A DNA stretch of 64,000 nucleotides from Pseudoxanthomonas sp. Root65 (GCF_001427635.1 NZ_LMHA01000001.1:888501-952500), one strand, 5' to 3'. Counted from the first letter of the stretch, positions 1 to 10,883 are shown. Notes: a model not told the origin generated them from the sequence alone. Numbers and translations: made by a program.

Positions 1-186
1 GCGGGAATGGCTGGCCGGGGCGGCTCCTGGACCGGGGCATACGCGCAACTGAGGGCGGAGCGCCGGTTCACCCCGGCACTGTCGAGCTCGATCGAAGTGG
101 TCAGGTACACCGTGGGCGCGGCGCTGCGCGCTGCGGGCGCGCACGACAGCGACTACGTGCGGCTGGAAACGAAATTTGCCTGGTGA
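1..186 (+). CDS. Hypothetical protein, C-terminal part (5' end outside window)
   Basis: Frame 1 is open from the first base to a TGA at 184-186 and reads as 61 residues. The composition is normal for the genome and the last residues are Phe-Ala-Trp. An in-frame ATG exists at position 7, but the frame is also open upstream of it, so I treat this as the end of a longer gene. A C-terminal aromatic residue is common in outer-membrane beta-barrels, but 61 residues do not allow a family call. The stop lies 36 nt upstream of the LysR-type gene on the same strand. Confidence 0.4.
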   Translation, partial: AGMAGRGGSWTGAYAQLRAERRFTPALSSSIEVVRYTVGAALRAAGAHDSDYVRLETKFAW

Positions 187-221
187 TGCCCATCGACGCA
201 CACCCGTACCTGGGAGGCCCC

Positions 222-1163
222 ATGCTTGATCTGAACAACGTGGTGATATTCGTCGAGGTCGTGCGGCAAGGAAGTTTCGCTGCCGCTGCGAGACAGCTGG
301 ACGTGCCCGCCAATACGCTCAGCCGGCGCGTCCAGCAGCTCGAGGACCGCATCGGCACGCGACTGATGCATCGCTCCACGCGACAGCTGTCCCTGACCGA
401 TGCCGGGAAATCCTTCTACGAACGGTGTGTCGGCCAAGTGGACAGGCTGATGGATGCGAGCCGCGAAGCGATGATGGGTAGTGAGCAGGCGTGCGGCCTG
501 ATCAGGGTCGGCGTGCCGGCGGACTTCTTCGACTGTTTCAAGATGGCGTGGGTGGCGGAATTCCTGGCGCAGCACCCTCACGTGCGCCTGGACTTCGTAA
601 CGAGCGACGGCAAGTCGGAGCTCATCTCCGAGCGTATCGATGTGGCCTTTCGCGAGGGCGCGCTAGAGGACTCGGCCTATGTCGGGCGCGAGCTGGTGGC
701 GCCAAGCCGGATGCGTCTGGTAGCCAGCCCGCGGTATCTGGGCGCATTCGGTATGCCGTCCAGCCCGGAGGAGCTGCAGAGCCATCACGCCGTGAGCATT
801 CCGCAGGCCGGCGGCTACGTCAGCTGGGCCCTGACCACCAATGTGCAGCACGCCATGCGCATCCGGATGCCGATCCGCGTGAGCGGCAATTCCGTGCAGA
901 CCCTGCGAAGTGCGGCGGTGGAAGGCCTGGGGATCGCCCTGCTGCCGCCTCCAGCAGTCAAGGCCGAACTCGAAACCGGGCGTCTGGTGGTGGTGCTTGA
1001 AGATCACTGGAGCGTGGGCCGCGGGCTGAGCGTGCTGTATCCCAGCCGTAAGCATCTTCCGCTGGCGGTTTCAAAGTTCATCGACCTGGCGGCGGCGCGC
1101 CTTTCGCATGCGCCGCCCTCGACGATGTTCGGTGGCCGGGAGGCGTTAACGCTGGTCCGCTGA
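222..1163 (+). CDS. LysR-family transcriptional regulator
   Basis: This 313-residue protein has the usual LysR length. The N-terminal winged helix-turn-helix covers about residues 1-60 (FVEVVRQGSFAAAARQLDVP, followed by the LSRRVQQLE recognition segment). An inducer-binding periplasmic-protein-like fold covers about 90-300. I chose ATG 222 over the in-frame ATG at 183 because GGGAGG lies just upstream (212-217) and family members begin close to the HTH. It converges on the pirin gene and the two 3' ends overlap by 18 bp. The usual divergent target of a LysR regulator would lie left of the window, or the pirin operon could be its target. The effector is unknown. Confidence 0.9.
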   Translation: MLDLNNVVIFVEVVRQGSFAAAARQLDVPANTLSRRVQQLEDRIGTRLMHRSTRQLSLTDAGKSFYERCVGQVDRLMDASREAMMGSEQACGLIRVGVPADFFDCFKMAWVAEFLAQHPHVRLDFVTSDGKSELISERIDVAFREGALEDSAYVGRELVAPSRMRLVASPRYLGAFGMPSSPEELQSHHAVSIPQAGGYVSWALTTNVQHAMRIRMPIRVSGNSVQTLRSAAVEGLGIALLPPPAVKAELETGRLVVVLEDHWSVGRGLSVLYPSRKHLPLAVSKFIDLAAARLSHAPPSTMFGGREALTLVR

Positions 1164-2033
1164 TCTGAAAAATCCCTGATCCCGCAAGGTGATGCCGAGC
1201 CGGCGGATCTCGGTCTCGCCCTGGGCCAGTCGCTCTCGACTGCTGTGCACGGAATAGTTGCCTAGCCACAGATCGTGCGGATGACGGGCTGCCGACCCGA
1301 TGACGAACGCCGTGTCTTCGTCGGCGGTGATCCGGATGGGCTGCTCCGAATCGACAAAGACGACCAGTTCGCCTGCGCTCACCTGTTCGCCGGCCCGCAA
1401 GGCTCCGGTGGCGACGGCAAGCCAGCCCACCTCGTGCCGGGCATTCGGCAGGTAGGTCCACTCCTCGCCGGCGCGCAACGTGACGCCGAGGTAGGTCATG
1501 TCGCCCGGCGCCGGGATGCCACTGCCTACGCCGTCATGCGAACCGAGCAGAATCCGGGCGGGTCCTTGCTGTGGCACCTGGCAGGGATCAAGGTAGATGC
1601 TCTCCGGTGACGCGTTTTCCTCCGTCGGTGGCAGCGCGACCCACAGCTGGAAGCCAAGCTTGGGAGCGTCGCCCACGGGGGCGCCGGTATGCCACACGCC
1701 GTTTCCCGCTCGCATCCATTCGACGCCTCCTTCGGGGAGGATGCCGCTTTTGCCCGTCGAGTCCGAGTAAGCGACCTCGCCTTCGTGGAGGAAGGTAAAC
1801 GTCGCAATGCCCGAATGCGGATGCCAACCGAACTTGGGAAATGACGTCATGTCCCGCGTGTCGAAAAGATCCAGGAACACGAACGGCTTGAGCACCTGAC
1901 CTAGATCGGAGGGACTTACCAGCCGGGTTATCGGCCCATGCTTGCTTCCGCGGGTACGGAACACGACCTTTCTTGGGCCGGCGTCCATCCCATCCTCGAT
2001 CACATTGGCGGCGGTGGTGTCGTCTGCATGCAT
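1146..2033 (-). CDS. Pirin family protein (bicupin) lacking the usual Glu metal ligand
   Basis: The 295-residue protein has the pirin cupin signature: His-Pro-His at 71-73 and a GNGVWHTG motif around 111-117. In well-studied pirins, three His and one Glu bind Fe, the Glu standing two residues after the third His. Here that position (about 117) is Gly, so metal binding or quercetinase-type activity may be altered. Pirins are cytosolic and either dioxygenases or redox-sensing cofactors. An alternative in-frame ATG lies at 2051. The gene is downstream of an NAD(P)H-quinone-type oxidoreductase on the same strand (gap about 157 bp), which suggests a small redox operon. Confidence 0.85.
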   Translation of the reverse strand: MHADDTTAANVIEDGMDAGPRKVVFRTRGSKHGPITRLVSPSDLGQVLKPFVFLDLFDTRDMTSFPKFGWHPHSGIATFTFLHEGEVAYSDSTGKSGILPEGGVEWMRAGNGVWHTGAPVGDAPKLGFQLWVALPPTEENASPESIYLDPCQVPQQGPARILLGSHDGVGSGIPAPGDMTYLGVTLRAGEEWTYLPNARHEVGWLAVATGALRAGEQVSAGELVVFVDSEQPIRITADEDTAFVIGSAARHPHDLWLGNYSVHSSRERLAQGETEIRRLGITLRDQGFFRSADQR

Positions 2034-2190
2034 GGGCGGTGTCCTAATCATCGTAGGTACCGACGATAGAGCAGCGGCGGCAAGGTGAGTAGAACGAATC
2101 GCGGACGTCAGTCGTCCGGGAATGCAGCAATCACGCCCGACGGGCAGCCTACATGCGCCGCGCTTGGCCCGGTGTTCGACTGCGCAACGG

Positions 2191-3006
2191 TCAGACCGAC
2201 CCTGCCGGCGTAGCGAGCAACTGCTGCTCGTCATTGGCAGCAATGTGAGCCATAAGGCCGGTTTGGCCGGCTGCTACGCTAGGCTTAAGTTCAAAGCGCT
2301 CCGTATAGTCTCCACCGTTCTGAGCGCGGAAAGGAATGGGTGCGTCCGAGAACAGGCCTTTCAAGCGCGACTCCCATCGTGCTTCGGCATGCGCTACGTC
2401 GGAAGCCCCCATGCGACCCGCCCCATAGACGGTGAAGGTTGGAAGCACATCGAAGCCTGGGAAGTGAAGCGATCCGTGCGTCACCGGAAAGAGCAGCTGC
2501 TCAATAGGACCATTGATGCCCCTCGGCCCGTAGTCGGTTTCGGGACCACCTGCAGACACTGCAAGGATTGCGCGCTTCCCTTTGAAGGCGCCCTCACCGT
2601 AGCGATACGTGTTGCCCGCGCTCTTGTACTGGTGGGCAAGGCCCGCTGCCCATACGCGGTCAATCCAACCCTTCATGATGGCGGGCATGCCATACCACCA
2701 CAGCGGAAAATGGAAGATCACGGCGTCGGCAGCGAGCACCTTCTCCTGCTCCGTCGTGACGTCGACTGTCTGCTGATTGGTCGCGTAGGCGTGTGCCGAT
2801 TCGGCCCCGAAGGAGAGGCGCTGGGGGTTCGCTCGATAAGGAAAGTCTTGTGCGTCAAACACTGCCTTCCAACGCATCGCATAGAGATCGGATTCCAGAA
2901 CCTTGTGTCCTGAAGTCTCCAAGGACTTGCGAGATATCTTCGCCAAGCTCTGGGTGAGCGACGTGGGCTCTGGTTGGGCCGAAATGATAAGGACCGTCTT
3001 ACTCAT
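2191..3006 (-). CDS. NAD(P)H-dependent quinone/flavin oxidoreductase, flavodoxin fold (DT-diaphorase/MdaB-like)
   Basis: This is a 271-residue flavodoxin-like protein. VLIISAQPEPTSLTQSLAK at 5-23 is the FMN/FAD phosphate-binding start. FPLWWYGMPAIMKGWIDRVW at 100-119 is the hallmark of the NQO1/MdaB/KefF family, which makes two-electron reductions of quinones with NAD(P)H. I chose ATG 3006 over the longer frame start at 3042 because homologues begin with a short MSK/MxK before the first strand. No clear Shine-Dalgarno is visible. It lies 109 bp downstream of the Rid-family gene on the same strand and may share its promoter. Base composition is lower in GC than most of the window. Confidence 0.88.
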   Translation of the reverse strand: MSKTVLIISAQPEPTSLTQSLAKISRKSLETSGHKVLESDLYAMRWKAVFDAQDFPYRANPQRLSFGAESAHAYATNQQTVDVTTEQEKVLAADAVIFHFPLWWYGMPAIMKGWIDRVWAAGLAHQYKSAGNTYRYGEGAFKGKRAILAVSAGGPETDYGPRGINGPIEQLLFPVTHGSLHFPGFDVLPTFTVYGAGRMGASDVAHAEARWESRLKGLFSDAPIPFRAQNGGDYTERFELKPSVAAGQTGLMAHIAANDEQQLLATPAGSV

Positions 3007-3115
3007 GAGTTTGTAACAGGTTGCGGAAGGATTTGTGGGCACATCGCACCTCGACAGCTACTGGAGCATTACCGGCGCTGGAGGTTTCACACTTACGCCT
3101 CGCCTGAGTAGCTCG

Positions 3116-3526
3116 CTAGGAAGAGCGACTTCGAAGGACCGCGACAGCCTGAATCTCTATGAGGAACTCCGGTAGCGCCAGTGCAGCAACTTGAACCAGC
3201 GTTTCCGAAGGCCGCCAACCCTCGAACTCCTCGCGCTGCAAGTTCATGTAGTTCCTGTGGTAAGCAACGTCTTTCACATACAACGTCATGGTCGCTATGT
3301 CGTTCAACGTTCCACCAACGCCGGCAAGTGCCGCGCGTAAGTTGGCGAAGATCTGCCTGAGTTGAGCGTCAACATCGCCCTCACCTACCAGTGAGCCGTC
3401 TGCTGACAGCGCAACTTGTCCCGAGATGAAGGCGAATCGCTTAGGCTCATCCGCCAAGACAACCTGGCTAAACAGATAGGGTGAGGAATCCCAAAGATTC
3501 GCTGGCCCTACGGAACGCAATGACAT
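3116..3526 (-). CDS. RidA/YjgF/UK114 family protein without the catalytic Arg
   Basis: The 136 residues match the Rid fold: FAFISGQVALSADG at 32-45, NLRAALAGVGGTLNDIA at 62-78, and LIEIQAVAVL near the end. True RidA enamine/imine deaminases carry an Arg (R105 in the E. coli protein) just before the last strand. The aligned position here, about 115, is Ala, so this belongs to a Rid subfamily of uncertain chemistry. AGGAG eight bases upstream supports the ATG at 3526. It is the first gene of a minus-strand cluster (Rid, oxidoreductase, pirin) and is transcribed divergently from a LysR gene, its likely regulator. Confidence 0.88.
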   Translation of the reverse strand: MSLRSVGPANLWDSSPYLFSQVVLADEPKRFAFISGQVALSADGSLVGEGDVDAQLRQIFANLRAALAGVGGTLNDIATMTLYVKDVAYHRNYMNLQREEFEGWRPSETLVQVAALALPEFLIEIQAVAVLRSRSS

Positions 3527-3604
3527 GGTTAGAGCTCCTGAACTGGGGATTCGCGAGCGCGGGATGAACTGCCCGCGAAGAATGGGGCTAATCCCCGGTA
3601 TAGT

Positions 3605-3622
3605 TGAAATGAATTCTCTTCA
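3605..3622. promoter_or_regulatory. Imperfect palindrome in the Rid/LysR divergent intergenic region, candidate LysR operator
   Basis: The 18-mer reads TGAA-AT-GAATTC-TC-TTCA, an inverted repeat centred on a perfect GAATTC. It sits in the roughly 110-bp gap between the divergent Rid and LysR genes. LysR-type proteins usually bind interrupted palindromes next to or over their own promoter. Assignment to this regulator is inference from position. Confidence 0.45.
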
Positions 3623-3636
3623 TGCCAGGTATTTAC

Positions 3637-4533
3637 ATGATTGATGTCATGCGGCGCTTGGACCTCAACCTGCTCATTACCCTCGACGCGTTACTTACCG
3701 AGCTGAACGTGACGCGGGCGGCGCGACGCCTGCATTTGTCTCAACCCGCCGTCAGCGTGCAGCTGGGCCGCCTGCGGGAGTATTTTGAAGATCCGCTACT
3801 GCTTCCTGGACCTCGCGGCATGCGACCAACCGCACGCGCCAACGAACTACGTGAGCCTCTGCGTAACGCATTGGCGACGCTGACAGAAGCCATCCTTCCC
3901 TCAACCCCTTTCGACCCAAAGCTATCTACGCAGAGTTGGCGAATAGCGGCCTTTGATTACGGCGAGTTCACAATTCTGTTGCCCGCTCTAGCAAGGCTTC
4001 GCGCTGCTGCCCCACGCTCGCGTCTAGCGGTCCTGCAGAGTGCGCCAGCACAAGTAGCGATAAAGGCGGACCAGGGAGAGATCGATCTATCCCTCATGAC
4101 GGCTGCCGAAGCTCCACAGGACTTGCACAGCCGGTCTCTATTTACCGAGAGGTATGTGCTAGCTGGCCGAATCGATCATCCACAACTGAAGCGACGTCCG
4201 ACGCTGGCACAATTCTGCAAACTGGATCACGTCATTGCGTCGCCGGATGGCGGAGGCTTCCAAGGCGTCACCGACGTGGCGCTCGCAAAGCTTGGTATGG
4301 CCAGACGCGTGGCGATGTCTGTCCCTCATTTTCTCTTCCTCGTCACCATACTCGAGCGTAGCGACTTGGTAGCACTAGTTCCGTCTCGATTGATACAAGG
4401 CAGTACGTCCCTGCGTGTAGTCGAGCCACCACTGGACGTGCCTGGCTTCGAGATGGTCATGGTCTGGCCGGAGCGGATACATCGCGACCCTGCGCATAGA
4501 TGGCTCCGCCAGCAGATCGCGGATGCAGTGTGA
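3637..4533 (+). CDS. LysR-family transcriptional regulator (NodD/NahR-like)
   Basis: About 298 residues. The HTH is RRLDLNLLITLDALLTELNV, followed by TRAARRLHLSQPAVSVQLGRL; the NLL-LDALL start and the QPAVS segment are typical of the NodD/NahR/LinR branch, whose members often sense aromatic compounds. A ligand-binding region follows from about 90. Three in-frame ATGs compete (3622, 3637, 3649). I prefer 3637 because CCAGG lies about seven bases upstream and because 3622 overlaps the palindrome at 3605-3622. It is divergent from the Rid-oxidoreductase-pirin cluster, the probable target. GC is lower than in the core genes. Confidence 0.88.
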   Translation: MIDVMRRLDLNLLITLDALLTELNVTRAARRLHLSQPAVSVQLGRLREYFEDPLLLPGPRGMRPTARANELREPLRNALATLTEAILPSTPFDPKLSTQSWRIAAFDYGEFTILLPALARLRAAAPRSRLAVLQSAPAQVAIKADQGEIDLSLMTAAEAPQDLHSRSLFTERYVLAGRIDHPQLKRRPTLAQFCKLDHVIASPDGGGFQGVTDVALAKLGMARRVAMSVPHFLFLVTILERSDLVALVPSRLIQGSTSLRVVEPPLDVPGFEMVMVWPERIHRDPAHRWLRQQIADAV

Positions 4534-5220
4534 GTTCTGCCACCCACTAGGAGAGACGTCGCATGGCTGATCGGCGTGGCTCGAGCCATGCGCAACCATC
4601 AGGATGCAATACATCTTTCCCCCAATTTGCGCGTGGCGGGCATCGCGCCGGGTCTGGGATGACAGAATCGATCGTATGAATCCGCGGCCGGAACCAGACA
4701 AATACTCATCAAGTTCATCCTTGATTGCCGTCCAAGTGAGCTGGCAAAGGCAGTTGTCGAAACTGTTCATCGGACATCTCAGCTAGGTCAAAGCGAAGAT
4801 CGTTCTCAACTTCGGACCTCAGCCGTCCCACCAGCTGTTGAAGAGTGGACAATAGCTCTGCAAAGTCCATAGCCTCCAGCTGTCCTAGTGCGAACATGGG
4901 CATTGGCTCGCAGCGGACGTGTAGAGCGTCGCTCGCATCTAGCAGCGCTTCAGTTCTGTATGTGCGTTCAATCCCACCAGAATGGCTGACGAGCGTGTCT
5001 CTCAGGCGCCTGAAGTGACGGTGTCGGGCAAGGAGTACTCGGTTAAATCTCCCAGTACCCTAGACGCACCCCATGCGGGTACGCCCTTCCCAAAGCACCG
5101 TGCATAGCGGACAAGCGCGTTCATCCTAGCCAACTCCAGCTCCTCCTTGGCGCGGCCCCCAAGAATTCCTTTGTTTTCTTGTGGGCATCGGACAAATCTG
5201 GATGTTCTCGAATCGCTTTT
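4534..5220. other. Low-GC gene-poor stretch beside the tRNA 3' end
   Basis: Nearly 690 bases lie between the LysR gene and the tRNA with no convincing intact gene. Base composition is visibly less GC-rich than in the core regions. A perfect 12-bp palindrome (TGGCTCGAGCCA) lies at 4577-4588 inside a longer inverted repeat (GCATGGCT 4561-4568 / AGCCATGC 4584-4591). One minus-strand reading frame (4715-4903, listed separately) looks like the remnant of a gene. No integrase, IS ends or copy of the tRNA 3' end were found. Confidence 0.5.
4715..4903 (-). pseudogene. Short hypothetical ORF, probably a decayed gene fragment
   Basis: The 62-residue frame starting MPMFALGQLEAMDFAELLST reads like natural protein with a short amphipathic helix, unlike the shadow frames around it. 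The same frame stays open for a further 51 codons upstream (to about 5057) with plausible sequence (IERTYRTEALLDASDAL) but no ATG, GTG or TTG. After the stop, another minus frame (IKDELDEYLSGSGRGF) looks coding, which would fit a frameshift near 4730. I read this as a degraded gene, but a small intact gene starting at 4903 is possible. No family recognised. Confidence 0.3.
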
Positions 5221-5296
5221 TGGTGGGCCCACCAGGACTCGAACCTGGAACCAAAGGATTATGAGTCCTCTGCTCTAACCATTGAGCTATAGGCCC
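5221..5296 (-). tRNA. tRNA with CAU anticodon (Ile2, lysidine type, or elongator Met)
   Basis: The minus strand folds as a 76-nt cloverleaf with an encoded CCA. The acceptor stem is GGGCCTA with TGGGCCC (one U-G pair), discriminator A. The D-arm is GCTCAATGGTTAGAGC, the anticodon loop CTCATAA, and the T-arm contains GGTTCGAGTCC. The TTTGGTT stretch after the anticodon stem resembles tRNA-Ile(CAU), whose C34 is modified to lysidine by TilS, more than elongator Met, but CAU tRNAs cannot be separated safely by eye. The 5' end overlaps the last codons of opgH. Confidence 0.93.
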
Positions 5297-7230
5297 TCCG
5301 CGGCCGGGATTGTACCGGAGGCGGTGGCGGTCAATGGAATGTCGGGCGGCGGCGCGCGCAGTTCGAGGGCGCGCGTGAGGATCGCGGGCGGTGCGCCTTC
5401 TTCCGGCGTGTGCAGCCAGCCTGCCCGGCGCAGGCGATCGCCCAGCGCGGGCGATGCCGTCAGCAGGTTGATGGGTACGGAGAGCACCATGCCCAGCACG
5501 ACAGGCGCCATCCACGCCGCCAGTGCGGGCGAGACCAGATAGGCCAGCACGCCACTGAACGCACCGAACAGGCTGAGGCCGGCGTAGCGACGCACCAGGC
5601 CGGCCAGCGGCACGCTGCCGTCATCGCGCCGCTGCGTTTCCCAACCCGAATCGCGTCCGGCGAGCACTTCGGCCACGCCACGCGACTGCACGTACATCGT
5701 GACGGGCGCCATCAACGCCGCCATCACGGTCTCCAGCAGCGCGCTGCCGGCGATCCGCAACGCACCGCCGCATTGCCGGCGCAACGCAGGGTCCAGCACG
5801 GTGGCGATGCATCCCATCGCCTTGGGCGCCAGCAACACCGCCATGGTGAGATAGAAGACCCACAGGAAACGCTCCGGATCGCCGCCGCGCCAGTACAGCG
5901 CGGGCGTGAAGCCGTCGAGATGCGGCTGCGCCAGATGGAAGCCGGCCTGCTGCAAGGGAATCGCCAGGCCCACCAGCATCAGCATCGCCCACATGGGTGC
6001 GGTGGAGTAGTGGCCGATCCCCACCAGCAGATGCAGGCGACTGACCCAGTGCAGGCCACGCGCGGGCACCACCGCGCCATGCTGGAGGTTGCCCTGGCAC
6101 CAGCGGCGATCGCGCACCAGCATGTCGATCAGCGAGGGCGGCCCTTCTTCGTAGCTGCCGCCGAGACCGGGGGCCATGTGCACGGCCCAACCGCCACGGC
6201 GCAGCAGGGCGGCTTCGACGAAATCATGGCTCAGCACCGCGCCTTCGAACGGCTTGCCGCCGCCCAGGTGGGGCAGGCCGGCATGCCGCGCAAAGGCGGC
6301 CGTGCGGATGATGGCGTTGTGGCCCCAGTAGTTCCCCTCCGCACCATGCCACCACGCGATGCCATGCGCGGCCACCGGACCATAGACCCGCCCGGCGAAC
6401 TGCTGCATGCGCGCGAAGAACGTGCGCCCGTTGACGATCATCGGCAGCGTCTGGATCAACGCCAGGGTCGGCTGACGCTCCATGGCCGCGGCCAGGCGCA
6501 CCAGCGTTTCGCCCGTCATCAGGCTGTCCGCATCCAGGATCAGCAAATGCGGATAGGCACCGCCGAAACGACGCACCCAATCCGCGATGTTGCCGGCCTT
6601 GCGTTCGGTGTTCTTCTCCCGGCGCCGATAGAACACGCGCGCGTCAGGCCCCAGGCGATGCAGCAGCGCGCGCACCGCCCTGCCCTCTTTCTGGCGCACG
6701 GCTGCATTGGTGGTATCGCTGAGGATGAAGAAGTCGAAGCACGTGCCCTGGCCGGTCTGCGCCAGCGATTCATGCATCGCCTGCACCCCGGCGAGGACGC
6801 GGTCCGGGTCCTCGTTGTAGGTGGGCACGAGCAGTGCCGTGCGCGTGGCCAGCACAGGCAGCGGCGCGTCCGCGTCGATCCCGAGCGCCTGTGTGCGCTT
6901 CGACAGCAGCAGCACGAATCCCGCCAGCGTGCTGGAGAACGACAAGGCGATCCATGCGAACAACGCAACGAACAGGGCCAGCAGAACCCCTTCCAGCACG
7001 CTGATGCCATCGCCCCGCAGCACCCACCAGATCTGGTAGGCGGCGAACAGCGTCATCAGCACCGCGTTACCCATCACCAGCGCGCGCCGCCCTCCGATCC
7101 TGGCCGGTGATGTCGGCAGGCGACGCGGCGACAGGCGTCCGCTGCGCAGGTCCTGCACCGGCATGGGCAACGGCGACTCGGGCGGCAGCCAGGACGGCGA
7201 CGACGGAGAGGGGTGGCGGGCATCGCTCAT
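5287..7230 (-). CDS. opgH: Glucans biosynthesis glucosyltransferase H
   Basis: OpgH (MdoH) is the inner-membrane family-2 glycosyltransferase that makes the glucose backbone of osmoregulated periplasmic glucans from UDP-glucose. The 647-residue protein has an N-terminal membrane pair (about 50-110), [12 protein letters not shown] at 134-145, ILDADS with D233/D235, SHDFVE with D336, and the DRRWCQGN segment at 374-381 that stands for the QxxRW region. More membrane helices follow. It is shorter than the E. coli enzyme (about 850), mainly at the N-terminus, as is usual in xanthomonads. It starts two bases after opgD ends. Its TAG stop (5287-5289) lies inside the downstream tRNA gene. Confidence 0.95.
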   Translation of the reverse strand: MSDARHPSPSSPSWLPPESPLPMPVQDLRSGRLSPRRLPTSPARIGGRRALVMGNAVLMTLFAAYQIWWVLRGDGISVLEGVLLALFVALFAWIALSFSSTLAGFVLLLSKRTQALGIDADAPLPVLATRTALLVPTYNEDPDRVLAGVQAMHESLAQTGQGTCFDFFILSDTTNAAVRQKEGRAVRALLHRLGPDARVFYRRREKNTERKAGNIADWVRRFGGAYPHLLILDADSLMTGETLVRLAAAMERQPTLALIQTLPMIVNGRTFFARMQQFAGRVYGPVAAHGIAWWHGAEGNYWGHNAIIRTAAFARHAGLPHLGGGKPFEGAVLSHDFVEAALLRRGGWAVHMAPGLGGSYEEGPPSLIDMLVRDRRWCQGNLQHGAVVPARGLHWVSRLHLLVGIGHYSTAPMWAMLMLVGLAIPLQQAGFHLAQPHLDGFTPALYWRGGDPERFLWVFYLTMAVLLAPKAMGCIATVLDPALRRQCGGALRIAGSALLETVMAALMAPVTMYVQSRGVAEVLAGRDSGWETQRRDDGSVPLAGLVRRYAGLSLFGAFSGVLAYLVSPALAAWMAPVVLGMVLSVPINLLTASPALGDRLRRAGWLHTPEEGAPPAILTRALELRAPPPDIPLTATASGTIPAAEGL

Positions 7231-7232
7231 GA

Positions 7233-8822
7233 TCAGGGACTCCAGCGGTACAGCCAGGTTTCGGACAACGGCACGTGCCCCTCCAGCACGCGTGCATGCA
7301 ATTCGACATCGCGGTCGTCAGCCACTTGCGCCTGCGGGCGGAACTCGAAACTCAGGCGCCAGCCCTGCGTTTCGGGATTGGGATACACCACGGCGCCGAC
7401 GATCTCGCCGCGCGCCGCCCATACATCGGGCGTCAACCGGCTGTCGCGCGGCAGCGAGGCCAGGCGGCCGCCTTCCAGATCGATCACCACCAGGCGTCGC
7501 GCGGGATCGGGGGCGGCGCCGATGCGCGTGTCGGTGACCACCGCCAGCTCGGCTCTCCAGCGGTGCGCGTCGCACCAGTGCATGCGGTAATCGAAGCGGT
7601 GCTCGCGCCCGGCGCGGAGCGGCTGTTGCGGGCGCCAGAACGCAACGATGTTGTCGTGGTATTCGTCGCCGGTGGGGATCTCCACCAGCGTCACCGCGCC
7701 CTCGCCCCAGTCGCCCTTCGGCTCGATCCACAGGCTGGGCCGCTGGTGGTAGCGCGCTTCGATGTCGGCGTAGTCGGCGAAGCCACGCTTGCGCTGCATC
7801 AGGCCGAACCCGCGCGGACCGGCATCGGCGAAGGCGCTGGCCTGCACGCGTCGCGGGTTGCTCAGCGGGCGCCAGATCTGGTCGCCGGCACCGTTGAAGA
7901 TCGCCAGGCCATCCGAATCGTGCACCGCAGGACGATAGTCGTCGGTGCCGACCCGATCGCCGGCATCGAACTCGAACATGCTGGTCAACGGCGCGATGCC
8001 GGCGCGCGCGAGATCGACACGCGGATAGAGGCGGGACTGCACGTCGATGACCGTCTCGGTGCCCGGCTTCATGTCGAAGCGGAACGCACCCACCACACTC
8101 GGGCTGTCGAGCAGCGCGTGCACCACCAGATGATCGGCGCCGGCGGCAGGCTGTTCGATCCAGAACGCGCGGAACACCGGGAATTCCTCGGCACCGGCAT
8201 CGCCGCTCCCCAGCGCCAGTCCGCGCGCCGACAGACCGTAGGCATGCCCCTTGCCGAGCGCACGGAAGTAGCTGGCGCCAAGGAAAGCGATCAGTTCGTC
8301 ATACACCGCCGGTTGGTTGAGCGGCGTGTGCACGCGGAATCCCGCAAAACCGATGTCGTCGCGCAGCCCCGGATCGACGCCTGGCGGGAAGGAAAACAGC
8401 TCGGGCGAATAGGCGATCGGCGTGGCGATGCCGTCGTGCACGCGATGCAGGTCCACGCGCTGCTTGAACAGGAACCCGCGATGGAACATCTGCAACTGGA
8501 ACGGCAATGCCTCCTTGCGCCAGAGGGCCTGCTGCGGATCGAAGCGCAGGTCGCGATAGGCGTCGTAGCCGGTATCCAGCGATGCGGGCAGATGCTGATC
8601 AGGCGCGCGGTACGGCTGCCGCGCCATGGCGCGTGCGAGGCGTGGAACCGTTTCCAGGTCGAATCGCGTGGGTGTCGCCGCAGGGCTTGCTGCACTCGTG
8701 GCCTGCGCCATCACGCGGGGCATGGTGCCCAGCAACGCGATGGCGAGGACGGATTTGACTGCGTCCCGTCGCTGCACGCGGAAGTCTGACTCGTGGGGTG
8801 ACGATAGTGTAACGGCGCACAT
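7233..8822 (-). CDS. opgD: Periplasmic glucan biosynthesis protein OpgD/OpgG family, Tat-exported
   Basis: A 529-residue OpgG/OpgD-family protein that shapes the OPG backbone in the periplasm. Residues 15-40 ([20 protein letters not shown], then PRVMAQA) look like a twin-arginine signal, which is the mark of OpgD rather than Sec-exported OpgG. The body has the family pattern, for example [21 protein letters not shown] and [21 protein letters not shown] chose ATG 8822 over 8855; an even later start would also keep the RR motif. It forms a tight operon with opgH downstream. The rpoD terminator lies immediately upstream. Confidence 0.9.
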   Translation of the reverse strand: MCAVTLSSPHESDFRVQRRDAVKSVLAIALLGTMPRVMAQATSAASPAATPTRFDLETVPRLARAMARQPYRAPDQHLPASLDTGYDAYRDLRFDPQQALWRKEALPFQLQMFHRGFLFKQRVDLHRVHDGIATPIAYSPELFSFPPGVDPGLRDDIGFAGFRVHTPLNQPAVYDELIAFLGASYFRALGKGHAYGLSARGLALGSGDAGAEEFPVFRAFWIEQPAAGADHLVVHALLDSPSVVGAFRFDMKPGTETVIDVQSRLYPRVDLARAGIAPLTSMFEFDAGDRVGTDDYRPAVHDSDGLAIFNGAGDQIWRPLSNPRRVQASAFADAGPRGFGLMQRKRGFADYADIEARYHQRPSLWIEPKGDWGEGAVTLVEIPTGDEYHDNIVAFWRPQQPLRAGREHRFDYRMHWCDAHRWRAELAVVTDTRIGAAPDPARRLVVIDLEGGRLASLPRDSRLTPDVWAARGEIVGAVVYPNPETQGWRLSFEFRPQAQVADDRDVELHARVLEGHVPLSETWLYRWSP

Positions 8823-8870
8823 GTGAGGACGATGCCAAGGCCAACGCGCCGACAACGCGATCCTTGCACC

Positions 8871-8900
8871 AAAAAGAAACGCGGCCCACCAGGGGCCGCG
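8871..8900 (-). terminator. Rho-independent terminator of rpoD
   Basis: On the minus strand the 8-bp stem CGGGCCGC-type arms (8880-8887 with 8893-8900, loop of five) is followed by TTTCTTTTT. It lies about 30 bp after the rpoD stop and separates it from opgD. Confidence 0.88.
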
Positions 8901-8930
8901 CTTCGTTGGTGCAAACGCTGCTTCTGCGCG

Positions 8931-10784
<1,854 letters not shown>

Positions 10785-10824
10785 GGAGGTTGCGCCACCG
10801 GGAGTGAGGAAGGGAGAACCCCGT

Positions 10825-10833
10825 ATTATACCA
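10825..10833 (-). promoter_or_regulatory. Extended -10 promoter element of rpoD
   Basis: The minus strand reads TGG-TATAAT, a perfect -10 hexamer with the TGn extension. It would place the transcript start about 34 nt before the rpoD ATG. No good -35 hexamer is seen 17 bp upstream, which suits an extended -10 promoter. Confidence 0.65.
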
Positions 10834-10883
10834 GCCCGGACCGGCTTGGGCTCTGCCGCCCGACGCCCGTCAAGGGGGAAACG

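Noticed and set aside
4534..5296. Integrated element with tRNA attachment site
   Set aside because: No integrase and no second copy of the tRNA 3' end in the window; kept only as a compositional observation.
5410..7110. 566-codon open frame antisense to opgH
   Set aside because: Rich in His, Gln and Arg, as expected for the complement of a high-GC membrane gene.
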